DNA from: Maea johnstoni
Lineage: Eukaryota > Annelida > Polychaeta > Spionida > Magelonidae
Assembly: GCA_963942565.1 (NCBI GenBank)
Contig: OZ012688.1
Location: forward strand, 19,119,259 to 19,183,258
Reading direction: 5' to 3'
DNA length: 64,000 bases
Within the stretch, counting starts at the first letter, position 1, and each line of letters begins with the position of its first letter. Positions 14,816 to 26,333 of this stretch are shown piece by piece. The notes beneath the pieces were generated by a model, which saw only the letters and a program-made list of their open reading frames with translations, had not been told where the DNA came from and did not search any database. Made by a program: the position numbers and the translations under genes.

Positions 14816-15877
14816 TTAAAGTTTGATTAATGTAACTGTCCCGTTTAAGTTTACTCTTGCGATATGTCTGCATTTTAGTGTCTTCAGCCACAGCCAATAG
14901 TCAAGACTAAATCGAGCCGAGTTACTATCCTTGCCTATGACATGGGCGTTGTGATTGTAACTAATGTTAAACTGTCTCGTTTTGTTTTTATCCATACCCA
15001 ATGTTATTGCCATGGCGTGGACATTTGCGTCTCCGTTCTTAAACTTGAGGAACGCATGCTTGTCAACAAGGTGATCTAAGTAAGACTGTATAACTGGACG
15101 TCGCCAGGCTTCGGTTCTGACCACAAAGAAATTGTTATAGACTGCTTTTCCAGTGTATTGTCCTTTAGAGTTCAGTATGCCGTGAGCATTCATATTGGCC
15201 GTAGGAATTGACTGTTGGGAGACGAACGCTTTCGTGTGGTTCCACAAACCATGAATGAGAGAACCGTCGCCAAACCAAGCTCGGTATCCGTAATCCAACT
15301 GGTCTCTCTCCATGACGTCAAATGGATCATCCACAAGCTTGTCTGTAAAATGGGAGTCGTCATCCATTCGCATTAGAAATTTTACATGCCGGAAAAGTGG
15401 GTGCCGAAAAACGCCGACTGCCCAGAACCGACACAGAAGGCGGTAGCCCAATTTGCGCCCCTTTATACCTCCATCTTGACCTGCTATCCACTTTCCTGCC
15501 TGGGCGAGTGTAATCTTCTTTTCCATATACTCAAATAAATCTATCTTGTAAAATATCACATTCAGATCCGTGCACCTCCTAATTTCAGCTTGGTGAGTGT
15601 CGTTATAATCCATGTCACAGAAAACGACAATTTTGTACTTATTTGTATAGAACTTCTGTATTGACGCCAGCATGTTTTTTAAGCGTCCCATTGATTCTGC
15701 AGAAGTTCTGGTCAACGTAACAATGACCCTCTCATCTCCGCCCAGTAGCGTCGACTCATCGAAGGTGCCACTTCTTATCCAAGCTGGTCTTAGGCTGTAC
15801 GACTTTGTCCATATGATGACGAATAACATACCCCAAAATGCCAGCAACCCAATTGAATATGCAAACAACTTTTTCAT
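14816..15877 (-). CDS. GT15-like (Kre2/Mnt1-type) glycosyltransferase, copy 1
   Basis: Single-exon frame of 353 residues from the Met at 15877. That start is preferred over the longer frame (to 16018) because copy 2 starts at the aligned position and the result is a type II membrane protein: two Lys, then a hydrophobic helix at about 5-24. The lumenal part resembles family GT15 alpha-1,2-mannosyltransferases, Golgi enzymes known best from fungi. Landmarks are LLCRFWAVGVFRHPLF (148-162), RMDDDSHF (170-177) as the acidic metal/sugar-nucleotide motif, DDPFDVMERDQLDYGY (183-198), YNNFF (247-251) and GDANVHAMA (282-290). In yeast Kre2 the position after NF is a Glu proposed as nucleophile; here it is Phe. 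A distant GT15 relative is well supported by motif order; the sugar and acceptor are unknown. It lies in a duplicated block with copy 2 at 25.3-26.3 kb. Confidence 0.72.
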   Translation of the reverse strand: MKKLFAYSIGLLAFWGMLFVIIWTKSYSLRPAWIRSGTFDESTLLGGDERVIVTLTRTSAESMGRLKNMLASIQKFYTNKYKIVVFCDMDYNDTHQAEIRRCTDLNVIFYKIDLFEYMEKKITLAQAGKWIAGQDGGIKGRKLGYRLLCRFWAVGVFRHPLFRHVKFLMRMDDDSHFTDKLVDDPFDVMERDQLDYGYRAWFGDGSLIHGLWNHTKAFVSQQSIPTANMNAHGILNSKGQYTGKAVYNNFFVVRTEAWRRPVIQSYLDHLVDKHAFLKFKNGDANVHAMAITLGMDKNKTRQFNISYNHNAHVIGKDSNSARFSLDYWLWLKTLKCRHIARVNLNGTVTLIKL

Positions 15878-16369
15878 TATGAACGTAAGAATTACCTTGT
15901 CCGAAAAAGCTGTGGCCTTGTGGTGAGGACGTCTGGCTCCAAAGCTGGTGATGTGAGAAAGTTGCCAGAGACTTGGGGTTAGGCTGTGGTTTTCGACGGG
16001 TACTGCGGTTTCCTCCACCTTTTACAACTGTCTCTCAACGACTTAGCAGAAATGGCCGAAAAAGAGACGAAAAACGAAATTCCAGATCCAAATCTAAAGC
16101 GGGTGGACGACTGGATCCGATCTGAGTCGCCATTGAATCGCTTTACACACGTGCGGCGTTTTGAAGTGTTGTCTATGGTTCTTTCACAACTGAAAGGCCC
16201 CTTTGGACTATTCGTAAAGAGAAGCCATTTTGTACTCAGTTCCGGGTTTCTATCTCGTCGTTATATGGCCTCATCTGTTAAATGCTGCGTTTTGGTTCGC
16301 TTTGTTTGGTGTGTGATTAGTCGCTGTTTCTTTGCAGTGATAAGTTCCCAAAACAAAACAAAACAACCC

Positions 16370-16760
16370 TTGTTTGTCTGCAAATGCGAGAACGGCGTCA
16401 ACGCCTGTCTAATTCAAGTTTAGAACTGGTCGCAATATGACCTCAGGCATTTGAAAGCTTGGAATCCGCAAAAAGAACTCTCGTATCCCTGCAAATGCGA
16501 CAGCGGTGTCAAAGTAAGTCTGGTACTAGTTTATATCTGGTCGCAATGTTACCTAGCTGTTGGTAGCTTGAAATCCGCAAAATGGACTCTTGTCTTGAAA
16601 TGACACAACGGTATCGGAGAAGTGGAATCGATTAATGATGTATATGTATATACATTATCACAATATAACCTAGCTGTTGAGGGCTTGAAATCCGCAGAAT
16701 GGAAACTTTGTCTTGAAATAACACGGCGGCATCTGAGATGTAGAGTATGTTAGATATAAT
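16370..16760. repeat. Degenerate tandem repeat, about 120-bp period
   Basis: Three to four units share GCAAT..ACCT..GGCTTGAAATCCGCA, TGTCTTGAAAT and ACACGGCG.. words, near 16400, 16500, 16620 and 16720. Strongly diverged; lies upstream of glycosyltransferase copy 1. Confidence 0.6.
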
Positions 16761-16799
16761 ATCTCATCACGGTATTACCATGCTTTAGAGAACTGGAAA

Positions 16800-17110
16800 T
16801 TCACCTCAGCGACGTCAAGGCGTGTCGTCTGTTTATGTAAGAAGTATATATCTCGTCCAAATGTGGCCTGGAGCGAGTTTCGGCGAGCGTATAAGTCAAA
16901 GTCACATGCTCTGGTTCCTCCCAAAGTCGTTTTCGCGAGCTATTTCTCGCCTGGTTCTCACCTTGACCTTGCCGAGTGACGTAGTCTGGTTCAAAATCGA
17001 CAACCGACGATTTACAGCGGTTGACTGTGGTTCGCGCTATGAACGATGGGAGATGGACATTTATTTTTTATTCACTGAATAATTCAGTCCTCAGTAGGTC
17101 TTAACATATA
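16800..17110. other. Intergenic upstream DNA, no gene seen
   Basis: A plus-strand frame at 16822-17082 is the only open stretch and resembles nothing known to me. Confidence 0.4.
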
Positions 17111-18745
17111 ATATGATGAGAAAGCAAAGCTTTAAATGCTCGCGCAGCTCGATGATATTTCTGCATTCCCCTTCAAATGCAGTCACAAAGTGTTTGTTAT
17201 TGTTATCCGTGACGTCATTCCTTACTTAAACTTCGCTGAAACATATTGGAAGCCCCTTCATATTATTATTAATGAGCTTCATATTTGTGCAATAACCACA
17301 CACAGTATGCGTAGCGATTGACCGAAAATATGGCATAAAAATTACTACGACTTCAACCTGTTTCAAAATCGTCATTTCACGACAGATTTCATCTAGAATT
17401 AAGAGACATGTGGAATTATTTGTGGCGGTTGTAGCAATTTAAACTGCATTGAAATCGATTCACGGAAAGATGAGTAAAGTCATTTTTACCGTGAACATCG
17501 AAGTTACGACTTTGGAATACGCGGAATTCCATCGTAACATGACGTCATTTCAATACGTCAGCATTTGTCTCACGTGAGCATGTATGTTTCAGTTGTTGCA
17601 TAGTTCGGCGTGTGTTGCACGATAGTCGGCGACCAAGACGCTATTTTGACACAATTTAAAGGAAACAATCCAAATTTATTATTTGATTAAGAAATATTTA
17701 AAACATGAAACGATCTGGCGGCAAAATGTGCTCTTAAAGCAAAAAGTTATGCTCATTTTTCCGAGGTAATCGAGCGAGCGAGCCCGACGAGAGACGAACA
17801 GACAGACGTCAACACCAAAAAACCTGCCTCAGTGTGTACCCTGCCATTACACTATATATATACCGTAAATGCTCGCTACGCTGAGCCGGCCTTTGGCCGA
17901 CTCACTACGCGAGCTAATAGCTCTCTCATCATAATATTATGATGAGAAAGCAAAGCTTTAAATGCTCGCGCAGCTCGATGATATTTCTGCATTCCCCTTC
18001 AAACGCAGTCACAAAGTGTTTGTTATTGTTATCCGTGACGTCATTCTTTACTTAAACTTCGCTGAAACATATTGGAAGCCCCTTCACATGAGCTTCATAT
18101 TTGTGCAATAACCACACACAGTATGCGTAGCGATTGACCGAAAATATGGCATAACAATTACTACGACTTCAACCTGTTGCAAAATCGTCATTTCACAACA
18201 GATTTCATCTAGAATTAAGAGACATGTAGAATTATTTGTGGCGGTTGTAGCGATTTAAACTGCATTGAAATCGATTCACGGAAAGATGAGTTAAGTCATT
18301 TTTACCGTGAACATCGAAGTAACGACTTTGGAATACGCGGAATTCCATCGTAACATGACGTCATTTCAATACGTCAGCATTTGTCGCACGTGAGCATGTA
18401 TGTTTCAGTTGTTGCATAGTTCGGCGTGTGTTGCACGATAGTCGGCGACCAAAACGCTATTTTGACACAATTTAAAGGAAACAATCCAAATTTATTATTT
18501 GATTAAGAAATATTTAAAACATGAAAAGATCTGGCGGCAAAATGTGCTCTTAAAGCAAAAAGTTATGCTCATTTTTCCGAGGTAATCGAGCGAGCAGGGT
18601 CGAGCGAGCGAGCCCGACGAGAGACGAACAGACAGACGTCAACACCAAAAAACCTGCCTCAGTGTGTATCCTGCCATTACACTATATATATACCGTAAAT
18701 GCTCGCTACGCTGAGCCGGCCTTTGGCCGACTCACTACGCGAGCT
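17111..18745. repeat. Large tandem duplication, period about 826 bp
   Basis: GATGAGAAAGCAAAGCTTTA at 17115 recurs at 17941. The copies (17111-17915 and 17937-18745) stay nearly identical through CGTAACATGACGTCATTTCA, GATCTGGCGGCAAAATGTGC and the closing CTACGCTGAGCCGGCCTTTG. Copy 1 has an extra ATTATTATTA and copy 2 a few extra GAGCGAGC bases. A diverged inverted relative occurs at about 50780-51110. No coding frame; the element class is unknown. Confidence 0.92.
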
Positions 18746-19423
18746 ATAAACAATTACGGTAATGATAATGAAGTGTACTTGGGTAACTATAGAAAACACG
18801 TAAAACTTGAATTACAAAGGGGACACATGGCGTCCAATCACAGGCGAGGTCTTGGCATGCGACAACCACAGTCGTTTTGGCGAGCTGTTTGTGGGTAGTG
18901 GCGTGACTTGTGACGTCGAGAACCACAAACTCTGTCGCGGAAACACGCCCCTAGCTAGTGAAAGCTTCAAAATGGCGATGACTCCAGTCATTGTGAATAA
19001 ATATTACAGTGGTCTTACCGATCGGCCCCCTGCTTTGCGTTTATCCCGTGATTGGGCAACCTGCTTTGATCAACTGGATTACCTGCGCGCCATCCCATAA
19101 CAACACTGTAACCTGGTTATAGCCATGCGTGCGGCCCACCTGATTATTGGAATGGGGTGGCGAGAGGGGGGGGGAGGGTCTTCCCTTGAAGTCTGACGGG
19201 GATGGCCATACCAAGCCACACAGCTTTTCCATTCATTAAAACTAGTTTAAATCTATAAGTGTAATACCTATACTCTTGGATTAAATGAGTAGTTTATCCG
19301 CCAGAAAGTATGTGTGATAAGCACAAAAAGGCTCCCTAAAATATGGGTCAGTAGAATAAGAATGGATTGATGATATGTTTGGAATTTGGATTTTTCAAAT
19401 ATCGTCATTTTTTCTGCCATAAT
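18746..19423. other. Intergenic, GC-richer stretch, no gene assigned
   Basis: Two overlapping plus frames (18662-18898, 18807-19100) and minus frames contradict each other and match no family. Promoter-like CpG content is possible but untested. Confidence 0.4.
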
Positions 19424-19635
19424 ACTGCAGAAAAAGTGAATAAAAAAAAAATCTAACACAAATCAACCAGTAAATGAATATATGAATGTTTATCTAATAG
19501 ACATATATTCAAGAACTATTTCAAAGCAGGTGCGCATAATAATATAACAAGCATTTTTATTTAACAAAAAAAGAAAATCAAAACATCTTTACCAACTAAA
19601 GATAATGCATAATGTGTCACGTACATCGCACATCC
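19424..19635. repeat. Dispersed repeat, partner of 2964-3172
   Basis: Same orientation and about 200 bp of clear similarity, ending TGTCACGTACATCGCACA in both. Confidence 0.65.
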
Positions 19636-20564
19636 CATAATATGTCCGACATTCGAGACATTCACCAAACTCACCGATGCATGCAAGTTATCATAAGTAT
19701 ATAAGAACAATTGCTGGTTATCAATTTTCGATGTTGCGTAGGTGCATCAATTTAGGATTAGTAAGGGTGTTGAAAAGAGCAAGGCAGGTGCTGAATGAAT
19801 AGATTACTAATTCTTAATTCTAAATATGGTTTTAAAAAGTTTTTCATTGATGTTTTCCGTATGTGGCCAATGCCTCTTTTCAGTGTGCTAATTGATTATG
19901 TATATGGTACATGACAATAAGTCTTCGTGCAGTTGTCTAGTTGCTGTAAATGTACTTACAAAACATATGCACGCGAAATGAATAATGAATGAATGTGTTT
20001 AAAGTCATAACAACACGTAAAGGTCATTTAGTGCCATAAGATATTAGCAAAAAGTGGTCGAACAATAATGCTTTGTCATTGTTTTCCAACAATGACAAAT
20101 CATTATTATTCGAGGTGATTGAAGAAAAAGAGGAAAAGAAAGAGCAGAGCCTTCAGATTCAAAGAGGACCAAGGGATCTTTTAGCTGCATTGTATCCATA
20201 GACTGATCCACACATCCCCCTTCTCTTATAAGGCGAGCAGGGTGTCACACCAGCGTAGGGTTCCCCGGGAGGTACCATTACTCCTATAGCACACCATACG
20301 GTGTGGCCCTTGCGGGGTTATGCACGCGGAAATCGTCAAAAAGGGCATAGCTTGTACCCCCTACCCATTACAAAAAATCGTACACTTGCGAAGACTGCCA
20401 GGCCAGGTTCAGAAATGAAATCACCTGTGGATAGATGGCACTAGGTATGCATTAGTCGTAAAAAGTGTATTTTAACCCGATTGCTTATTCTACATCCCCC
20501 TCATGTGGTAAGAATATAAACTAAATAACCTGATAGCAAGTCGTGCCCCTGTGTAGGTGTGAGC
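19636..20564. other. Intergenic, nothing recognised
   Basis: AT-rich to 20150, then a C/G-richer patch (20210-20430). No paired repeat, RNA gene or convincing frame. Confidence 0.45.
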
Positions 20565-21050
20565 ATGTGAGAATGCACTCTCATTCTTATAGAAATACAC
20601 ATAACACATTTATTGTGTTGAGAATGCATTATCATTGTTCTAGTAATACACATTTATTGTGTTGAGAATGCACTATCATTGTTATAGTATTACGCATTTA
20701 TTGTGTTGAGAATGCACTCGCATTGTTCTAGTAATACACATTTATTGTTTTGAGAAGGCACTCTCATTGTTCTGGTAATACAAATTTGTTTTGAGAATGC
20801 ACTCACATTGTTCTATTAATGTACATTCACTGTTTTGAGAATGCATTCACATTGTTCTAGAAATACACATTTGTTTTGAGAATGCACTCACATTGTTCTA
20901 GTAATACACATTTATTGATTTGAGAATGCACTCACATTGTTCTAGTAATACACATTTATTGTTTTGTGAATGCACTCACATTGTTCTAGTAATACACATT
21001 TATTGTTTTGTGAATGCACTCTCTCATTGTTTTACTAATACAGATATTGA
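20565..21050. repeat. Minisatellite, about 55-60 bp unit, 8-9 copies
   Basis: The unit is GAGAATGCACTCACATTG TTCTAGTAATACACATTTATTGTTTT with small length changes, running head to tail. Conserved units lie next to each other without unique spacers, so this is not a CRISPR array. Confidence 0.95.
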
Positions 21051-21417
21051 GGATACTTTCTCATTGCCACAAAGAACAATATATTCTGTGCACACATGTA
21101 CCTGTCAGCTTTCTTTCGTGTCAATTTACATAATACCAATCTTGGCCACCAGGGGTCATGTAAGTAGTTTAACTTAGGATTGGGCCATTATATTTCACAG
21201 TAGTGGGCAAATTGATAACCATACGGATATGTTAATGAACTAATTTGCATTTCATGTAACATATTACAATTTCTGCATGATGATACATTCACTGTTTAAA
21301 AAAACACACATAGATAGCTTTGGCACTAGAGTAGACTGTAAGGTTTACGGTAATCTTAATACTAGATCTAGTACAACATTAATAAGATGAAGCGTGGCTT
21401 CGACGACGAGCGAAGCT

Positions 21418-21860
21418 CTAACCCTTTCAATGCTGAAGCTACTTTCATCCAAAAAATAAGGATGCAAAGAATTTTGAATACCATCTAAACCCTGTCATGC
21501 TGGTATTCATTGGATAATAGAGTACTCTCAGACGAGTACCCATATCCCAGGGTTGCCATTAATTGTTCAGGTTTTTTAATGATTTTGCATTGGCGAAATT
21601 AGCAACCAGCAGCGTAAAGCCCCATTTACACTAGCAGAAATTTTGCTGGCAACGTACTGGCGACCATTGGCGACGGGGGGCAATAAGTGAGTTAGTAAGT
21701 ATTTATTGACTATATCTTCGATATAAAAGATACATTGTACAAACTTGATTCAATAGAAAATTATGGGGGTAAAAATGCGGTGGCAATCCCCCGCAACCAT
21801 CTTTTGCCACCACGTTGCGAGCAAGTTTCCAGCATAGTGTAAAAGGGGCTTTAGGGTTAA
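21418..21860. mobile_element. piggyBac-like miniature element with a second element inside
   Basis: The left end is CTAA-CCCTTTCAATGCTGAAGC (the expected TTAA has changed to CTAA). The right end GGG-TTAA is at 21854-21860. The body matches the 28.0 kb copy: ACCATCTAAACCCTGTCATG, then TTTTGCATTGGCGAAATTAGC and ACCAGCAGC. Just before the right end it is interrupted by the 21617-21851 element. Confidence 0.7.
21617..21851. mobile_element. Miniature TIR element, TA target sites, nested
   Basis: The left end is TA-AAGCCCCATTTACACTA and the right end is TAGTGTAAAAGGGGCTT-TA. Removing it and one TA restores CAGCAGCGTAGGGTTAA, the expected end of the host miniature element. This supports both boundaries. 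Confidence 0.8.
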
Positions 21861-21929
21861 CATGGCTGCAATCTTCTACCCATAGTGCCAGCATGTATTG
21901 GGAGCTATGTAGTTAATGCCGAAATTTTA

Positions 21930-22230
21930 GACAATGGCACGCGTGTATCACGTACGCAATTTGGCGCCAGTTTCTAAGGAAAATAAACGCTGCACGTCAC
22001 AACAAACGCCCATTTCCATTGTTGAATTAGTGCATAGGTTTCACGGTAAAACGCGTATATTTCTCTTTTTTGTCCGCAACCGTGGGTGGTTAAAACAATT
22101 TATCCATAATTTATATTTTGTAGGACAGAGAACTGGGCCTGGGAACGAGCATAACAAAGCTCAGGGGGGGTTACGGATGCTTGTGCCCTGTGCAAAAATA
22201 TTGCATATTATCGAATGCGCCGCCCAGCCG
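21930..22230. repeat. Dispersed repeat, inverted partner of 30620-30890
   Basis: Words such as TTGGCGCCAGTTTCTAA, AAAACGCGTATATTTCTC and GGACAGAGAACTGGGCCTGG occur here and, reverse-complemented and in mirrored order, at 30.62-30.89 kb. No coding signal. Confidence 0.65.
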
Positions 22231-22969
22231 AGTGCAGTCGTAACATGGCCGTAGAGGTGGACGGACCTCTGCCTGTAGCATACAACATACCATGTGTTCA
22301 AAACATGGGGTTCATTGGGGTTCAATTTGCCCACAGTGTAGCAGACGACCTAAATAAATACTACAATCAGTTTCCGTGAATGGGAACGCCCAAATAAGCG
22401 AACGCTACGTCCTTACAACTAGCGTAAACACAACAACACCAAAAAAGGACCTTAGAAATTGCTCTAATTTTGTTATTAGAATATACTTTTCATGAAATCT
22501 AAACACAAAAATAAACATTTCTAATTGCTATGTACAAGTAGTGCAAAGTTCAATTTCATATTGACAGAATAACTCGAAAGTAGACCAATGAAAGTTGGTG
22601 CTTTTTACGAGGTCACGGCCAAGCTAAAAGGCTCTCATTGAAGAAATTCTTTTGCACACGGCACAAGCATCCGGAACCGCCCCTGGTGTTTACCCATTTC
22701 ACGCGATTCTGACGTCACTTCCTTTTTAACAGCAGGACCCGGACGTCCGAAAATTTGGTTGATGAAAAATGAAGGCCATTGTACTCCTGACAACAATGAA
22801 GTATCTCGCGCATTACCATTTTACGCGGTGCGCTCAGTAGGTGCTTCGCAGCTTCCGAGCTTCGCTCGTTATTAGTCAGTTGCTTTGTGCTTCCTATATA
22901 GATATCCACACTGCCTTTCACACAGTAAGCAAAAGTATTACCTTTTTGCTCCTAGTTTCATAATTTTCT
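22231..22969. other. Intergenic, nothing recognised
   Basis: No repeat partner or convincing frame seen. Confidence 0.45.
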
Positions 22970-23250
22970 CAAGCCATTTTGTTATTAAATTTGCACAGAT
23001 ACCTATTCTTATTTAGATGTTCAATGCTATGGCCTGTAATAAGCAATACGGAATCTGAAATTTCACTAGTCAATTATAACCCTGAGGTTACGCTGAACCT
23101 GCAGTGACCATCACTTGTGTAAATAATGAAATTATGGCATTTAGGTGAAAAGATGATAATATTGTACTTCACTCCATTGGAATGACACTCAGGAATCTGG
23201 AGATACACGTTGCTATATGATCATGCTGCTGTGAGGTATGTTGGTAAATC
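22970..23250. mobile_element. Single arm related to the 35078-35940 TTAA element
   Basis: TTCAATGCTATGGCCTGTAA, TGAACCTGCAGTGACCATCAC, GACACTCAGGAATCTGGAGATA and GATCATGCTGCTGTGAGG parallel the right arm of the 35 kb element (35610-35900). The other arm is absent here. Confidence 0.6.
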
Positions 23251-23300
23251 AGGATGGTGACCACTACGCCGCTAGAAGATGGTCATAACATAGTATATGT

Positions 23301-23595
<295 letters not shown>

Positions 23596-23639
23596 GGTGC
23601 GTGTATGTGTTTGTGTGTCAGTGAAAATCAAACCAATAC

Positions 23640-25250
23640 TATAACACCTGAATAGTATTTGATAAGGGCTTATTTAACACATCATGAGCAACAAAGTAGA
23701 GCGGTATAATCCCAAAAATATTGAAGTGTCATCAGGAAACATTAATGTGTATGACCAAGTATACACTTCAAATGATGAGAGATGATCTTGGTTTAAGATG
23801 TGACTTTTTATTTTATAACAGACTAAAAGTTAGAATACAACAAATTGTGGGCAACAATCAAATTTCAACAGAAGATAATATCAGACCAAGACTTCCTTTC
23901 ATATTGTATATTGCCGAAATCAGTTCCAAAGGAAATAAAAACACATACTTTAATGTTCCAAATACAGGCAATGAAGTACTAAATGATCTACAGACCAAAT
24001 GGTCAGAAAAATTAAATGACGAAATTAGATTAGATACTTTGACTAAGTCTTTTAAGAATGCAAAAAATATTCTCCATCTGTCTATCAACATTTTTTGCAA
24101 TATAAATTATTACACAGGAGAATAGTGCATAACACATTATTGTTTAGAATGGGCATATCCAACACACCAAATTGCCTTTTTTGTGATGACCCTGAGACCA
24201 TTGAACATGTTTACATAGAATGCCCAAACGCAGTGAGTTTATGGCATGACACAGAAAACTGGGTCAAAGGTTTAAATTTTCCACACTTTAAAATATCCGA
24301 AAATGAGAAAAATTTTGGTGAAAAACACAATGACCATTTAAAACATATTATTATTATTATTACTAAAGATGTAACTTACCAAAAAAGAAAATTGGGTGAT
24401 ATTATGCAATTGGCAGATGTTAAGAGACAGGTTTTAAAAAATCTTCACATTACCAAAACAAAAGAGTTGTTAAAAAATGAAAACTCCAATTTTGATCAAG
24501 ATTGGAGAACTATTATTGATTGCCTTAGAATAGACCAGTCAACCCGAAATAGTTGGTACCATATATAATTATATCATTATATTATTGTTTAAAACCATCT
24601 TTTTGTTTTTTTCAAAACTTCATCATTGAGGGAAATTAGGTAAAACACTGGTTGTTTGACTCTCATAAACTCTCATCATATGCCTCCTCTGTCTTTCACT
24701 TTCTTAGTTTTTCTTCCATTCTTTTCTATGTTATTTGTATAATCTAAATGAAAACTTAATATAGAGCATTTGTTATATACTGTTGTGAGCCTGACTCTTT
24801 GCATACCATAATATGAAAACACTTGAATTTGTAATGAATGACATTTAACTACATGCTTATTTTTGATGAATGCCTATGGAGAATAAAAACCCTGTTGCAC
24901 ATGTGTGCAATTTGAAATTGAAAAAAAGTATACACTTCAAATGGGGATGGTTAATCCCCAAAATATTGAATTGTTATCAGGAAACATCAATGTGTATGAC
25001 CAAGTATACACTTTAAGTGGGGATGGTTAATCCCCAAAATATTGAATTGTTATCAGGAAACATTAATGTGTATGACCAAGTATCCACTTCAAATGGGGAT
25101 GGTTAATCCCCAAAATATTGAATTGTTATCAGGAAACTTTAATGTGTATGACCAAGTATCCACTTCAAATGGGGATGGATAATCCCCAAAATATTGAATT
25201 GTTATCAGGAAACTTTGTGTATGACCAAGTATCCACTTCAAATGGGGATG
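23640..25250. repeat. 76-bp tandem array in the 3' flank of glycosyltransferase copy 2, split by a LINE
   Basis: Four to five units read GTATACACTTCAAATGGGGA TGGTTAATCCCCAAAATATT.. GGAAAC..TGTGTATGACCAA, from about 24928 to 25230. A partial first unit lies at about 23700-23756. Copy 1's flank (14700-14815) has one diverged unit, so the array expanded after the genes duplicated. Confidence 0.85.
23775..24925 (+). mobile_element. 5'-truncated L1/Tx1-like LINE with 18-bp target duplication
   Basis: Flanked by AAGTATACACTTCAAATG at 23757-23774 and 24926-24943. It encodes the C-terminal part of an ORF2-type protein: a linker (23775-24123), then in another frame the motif CLFC..PETIEHVYIECPNAVSLW (about 24170-24245) and a Lys-rich tail ending at 24568. 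The frame change lies in a T-rich stretch near 24090. A 3' UTR and a short A tail (24920-24927) follow. The exact flanks suggest a fairly young insertion. Confidence 0.88.
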
Positions 25251-25252
25251 GT

Positions 25253-26305
25253 TTAAAGTTTGATTAATGTAACTGTCTTGTTCAAGTTTATTCTTGCGAT
25301 ATGTCTGCATTTTAGTGTCTTCAGCCACTGCCGATAGTCGAGACGAGAACGCACCAGGTTATCACTCTTGCTAAATACGTGGGCGTTGTGACTGTAACTA
25401 AAGTTAAACTGTCTCGTTTTGTTTTTATCCATACCCAATGTTATTGCCATGGCGTGGACATTTGCGTCTCCGTTCTTAAACTTGAGGAACGCATGCTTGT
25501 CAACAAGGTGATCTAAGTAAGACTGTATAACTGGCCGTCGCCAGGCTTCGGTTCTGGCCACAAAGAAATTGTTATAGACTGCTCTTCCAGTGTATTGTCC
25601 TTTAGAGTTCAGTATGCCGTGAGCATTCATATTGGCCGCAGGAATTGACTGTTTGGAGACGAACGCTTTCGTGTGGTCCCACAAACCATGAATGAGAGAA
25701 CCGTCGCCAAACCAAGCTCTGTATCCGTAATCCAACTGGTCTCTCTCCATGGTATCAAATGGATCTTCCTCAAGCTTGGCTGTGAAATAGGAGTCATCAT
25801 CCATTCGCATTAGAAATTTTACATGACGGAAAAGTGGGTGCCAAAAAACGCCGACTGCCCAGAACCTACACAGAAGTCGGTAGCCCAATTTGCGCCCCTT
25901 TATACCTCCATCTTGACCTGCTATCCACTTTCCGGCCTGGGCGAGTGTAATATTCTTTTCCATGTACTCAAATAAATCTATCTTGTAAAATATCACATTC
26001 AGATCCGTGCACTTCCTAATTTCAGCTTGGTGAGTATCGTTATAATCGATGTCACAGAAAACGACAATTTTGTACTTATTTGTATAGAACTTCTGTATTG
26101 ACGCCAGCATGTTTTTTAAGCGTCCCTTTGATTCTGCAGAAGTTCTGGTCAACGTAACAATGACCCTCTCATCTCCGTCCAGCAGTAGCGTAGACTGCTT
26201 AACTGGTGCATACATCATGGTATATGAACTTGTCCAATTAAACAACACGAAATACAAGCTCACAAACGCAAGAAATACAACTGGAAATGCTAAACGCTTC
26301 CTCAT
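25253..26305 (-). CDS. GT15-like glycosyltransferase, copy 2
   Basis: Single-exon frame of 350 residues starting MRKR, with a membrane helix at about 6-23, so a type II Golgi-style protein. From GDERVIVTLTRTSAES onward it is nearly the same as copy 1 (about nine residues in ten). It has the same LLCRFWAVGVF, RMDDDSYF, DDPF-equivalent EDPFDTMERDQLDYGY, YNNFFVARTEAW and GDANVHAMA motifs. It also has Phe where the Kre2-type nucleophile Glu is expected. The membrane anchor and stem, and a short stretch near residues 312-325, differ sharply from copy 1. The frame is intact, and the substitutions are consistent with a constrained protein. Function beyond the family assignment is unknown. Confidence 0.75.
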   Translation of the reverse strand: MRKRLAFPVVFLAFVSLYFVLFNWTSSYTMMYAPVKQSTLLLDGDERVIVTLTRTSAESKGRLKNMLASIQKFYTNKYKIVVFCDIDYNDTHQAEIRKCTDLNVIFYKIDLFEYMEKNITLAQAGKWIAGQDGGIKGRKLGYRLLCRFWAVGVFWHPLFRHVKFLMRMDDDSYFTAKLEEDPFDTMERDQLDYGYRAWFGDGSLIHGLWDHTKAFVSKQSIPAANMNAHGILNSKGQYTGRAVYNNFFVARTEAWRRPVIQSYLDHLVDKHAFLKFKNGDANVHAMAITLGMDKNKTRQFNFSYSHNAHVFSKSDNLVRSRLDYRQWLKTLKCRHIARINLNKTVTLIKL

Positions 26306-26333
26306 GGTCAGCGAAATTACACCTTATTACGCG

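Noticed and set aside
15986-16423. 145-residue plus-strand frame divergent from glycosyltransferase copy 1
   Set aside because: Begins within the antisense of the neighbouring frame, has no known domain, and no splice or poly(A) signal supports it; a bidirectional promoter is possible but unproven.
20565-21050. CRISPR-like regular repeats
   Set aside because: Whole units are repeated with no unique spacers, and the setting is eukaryotic.
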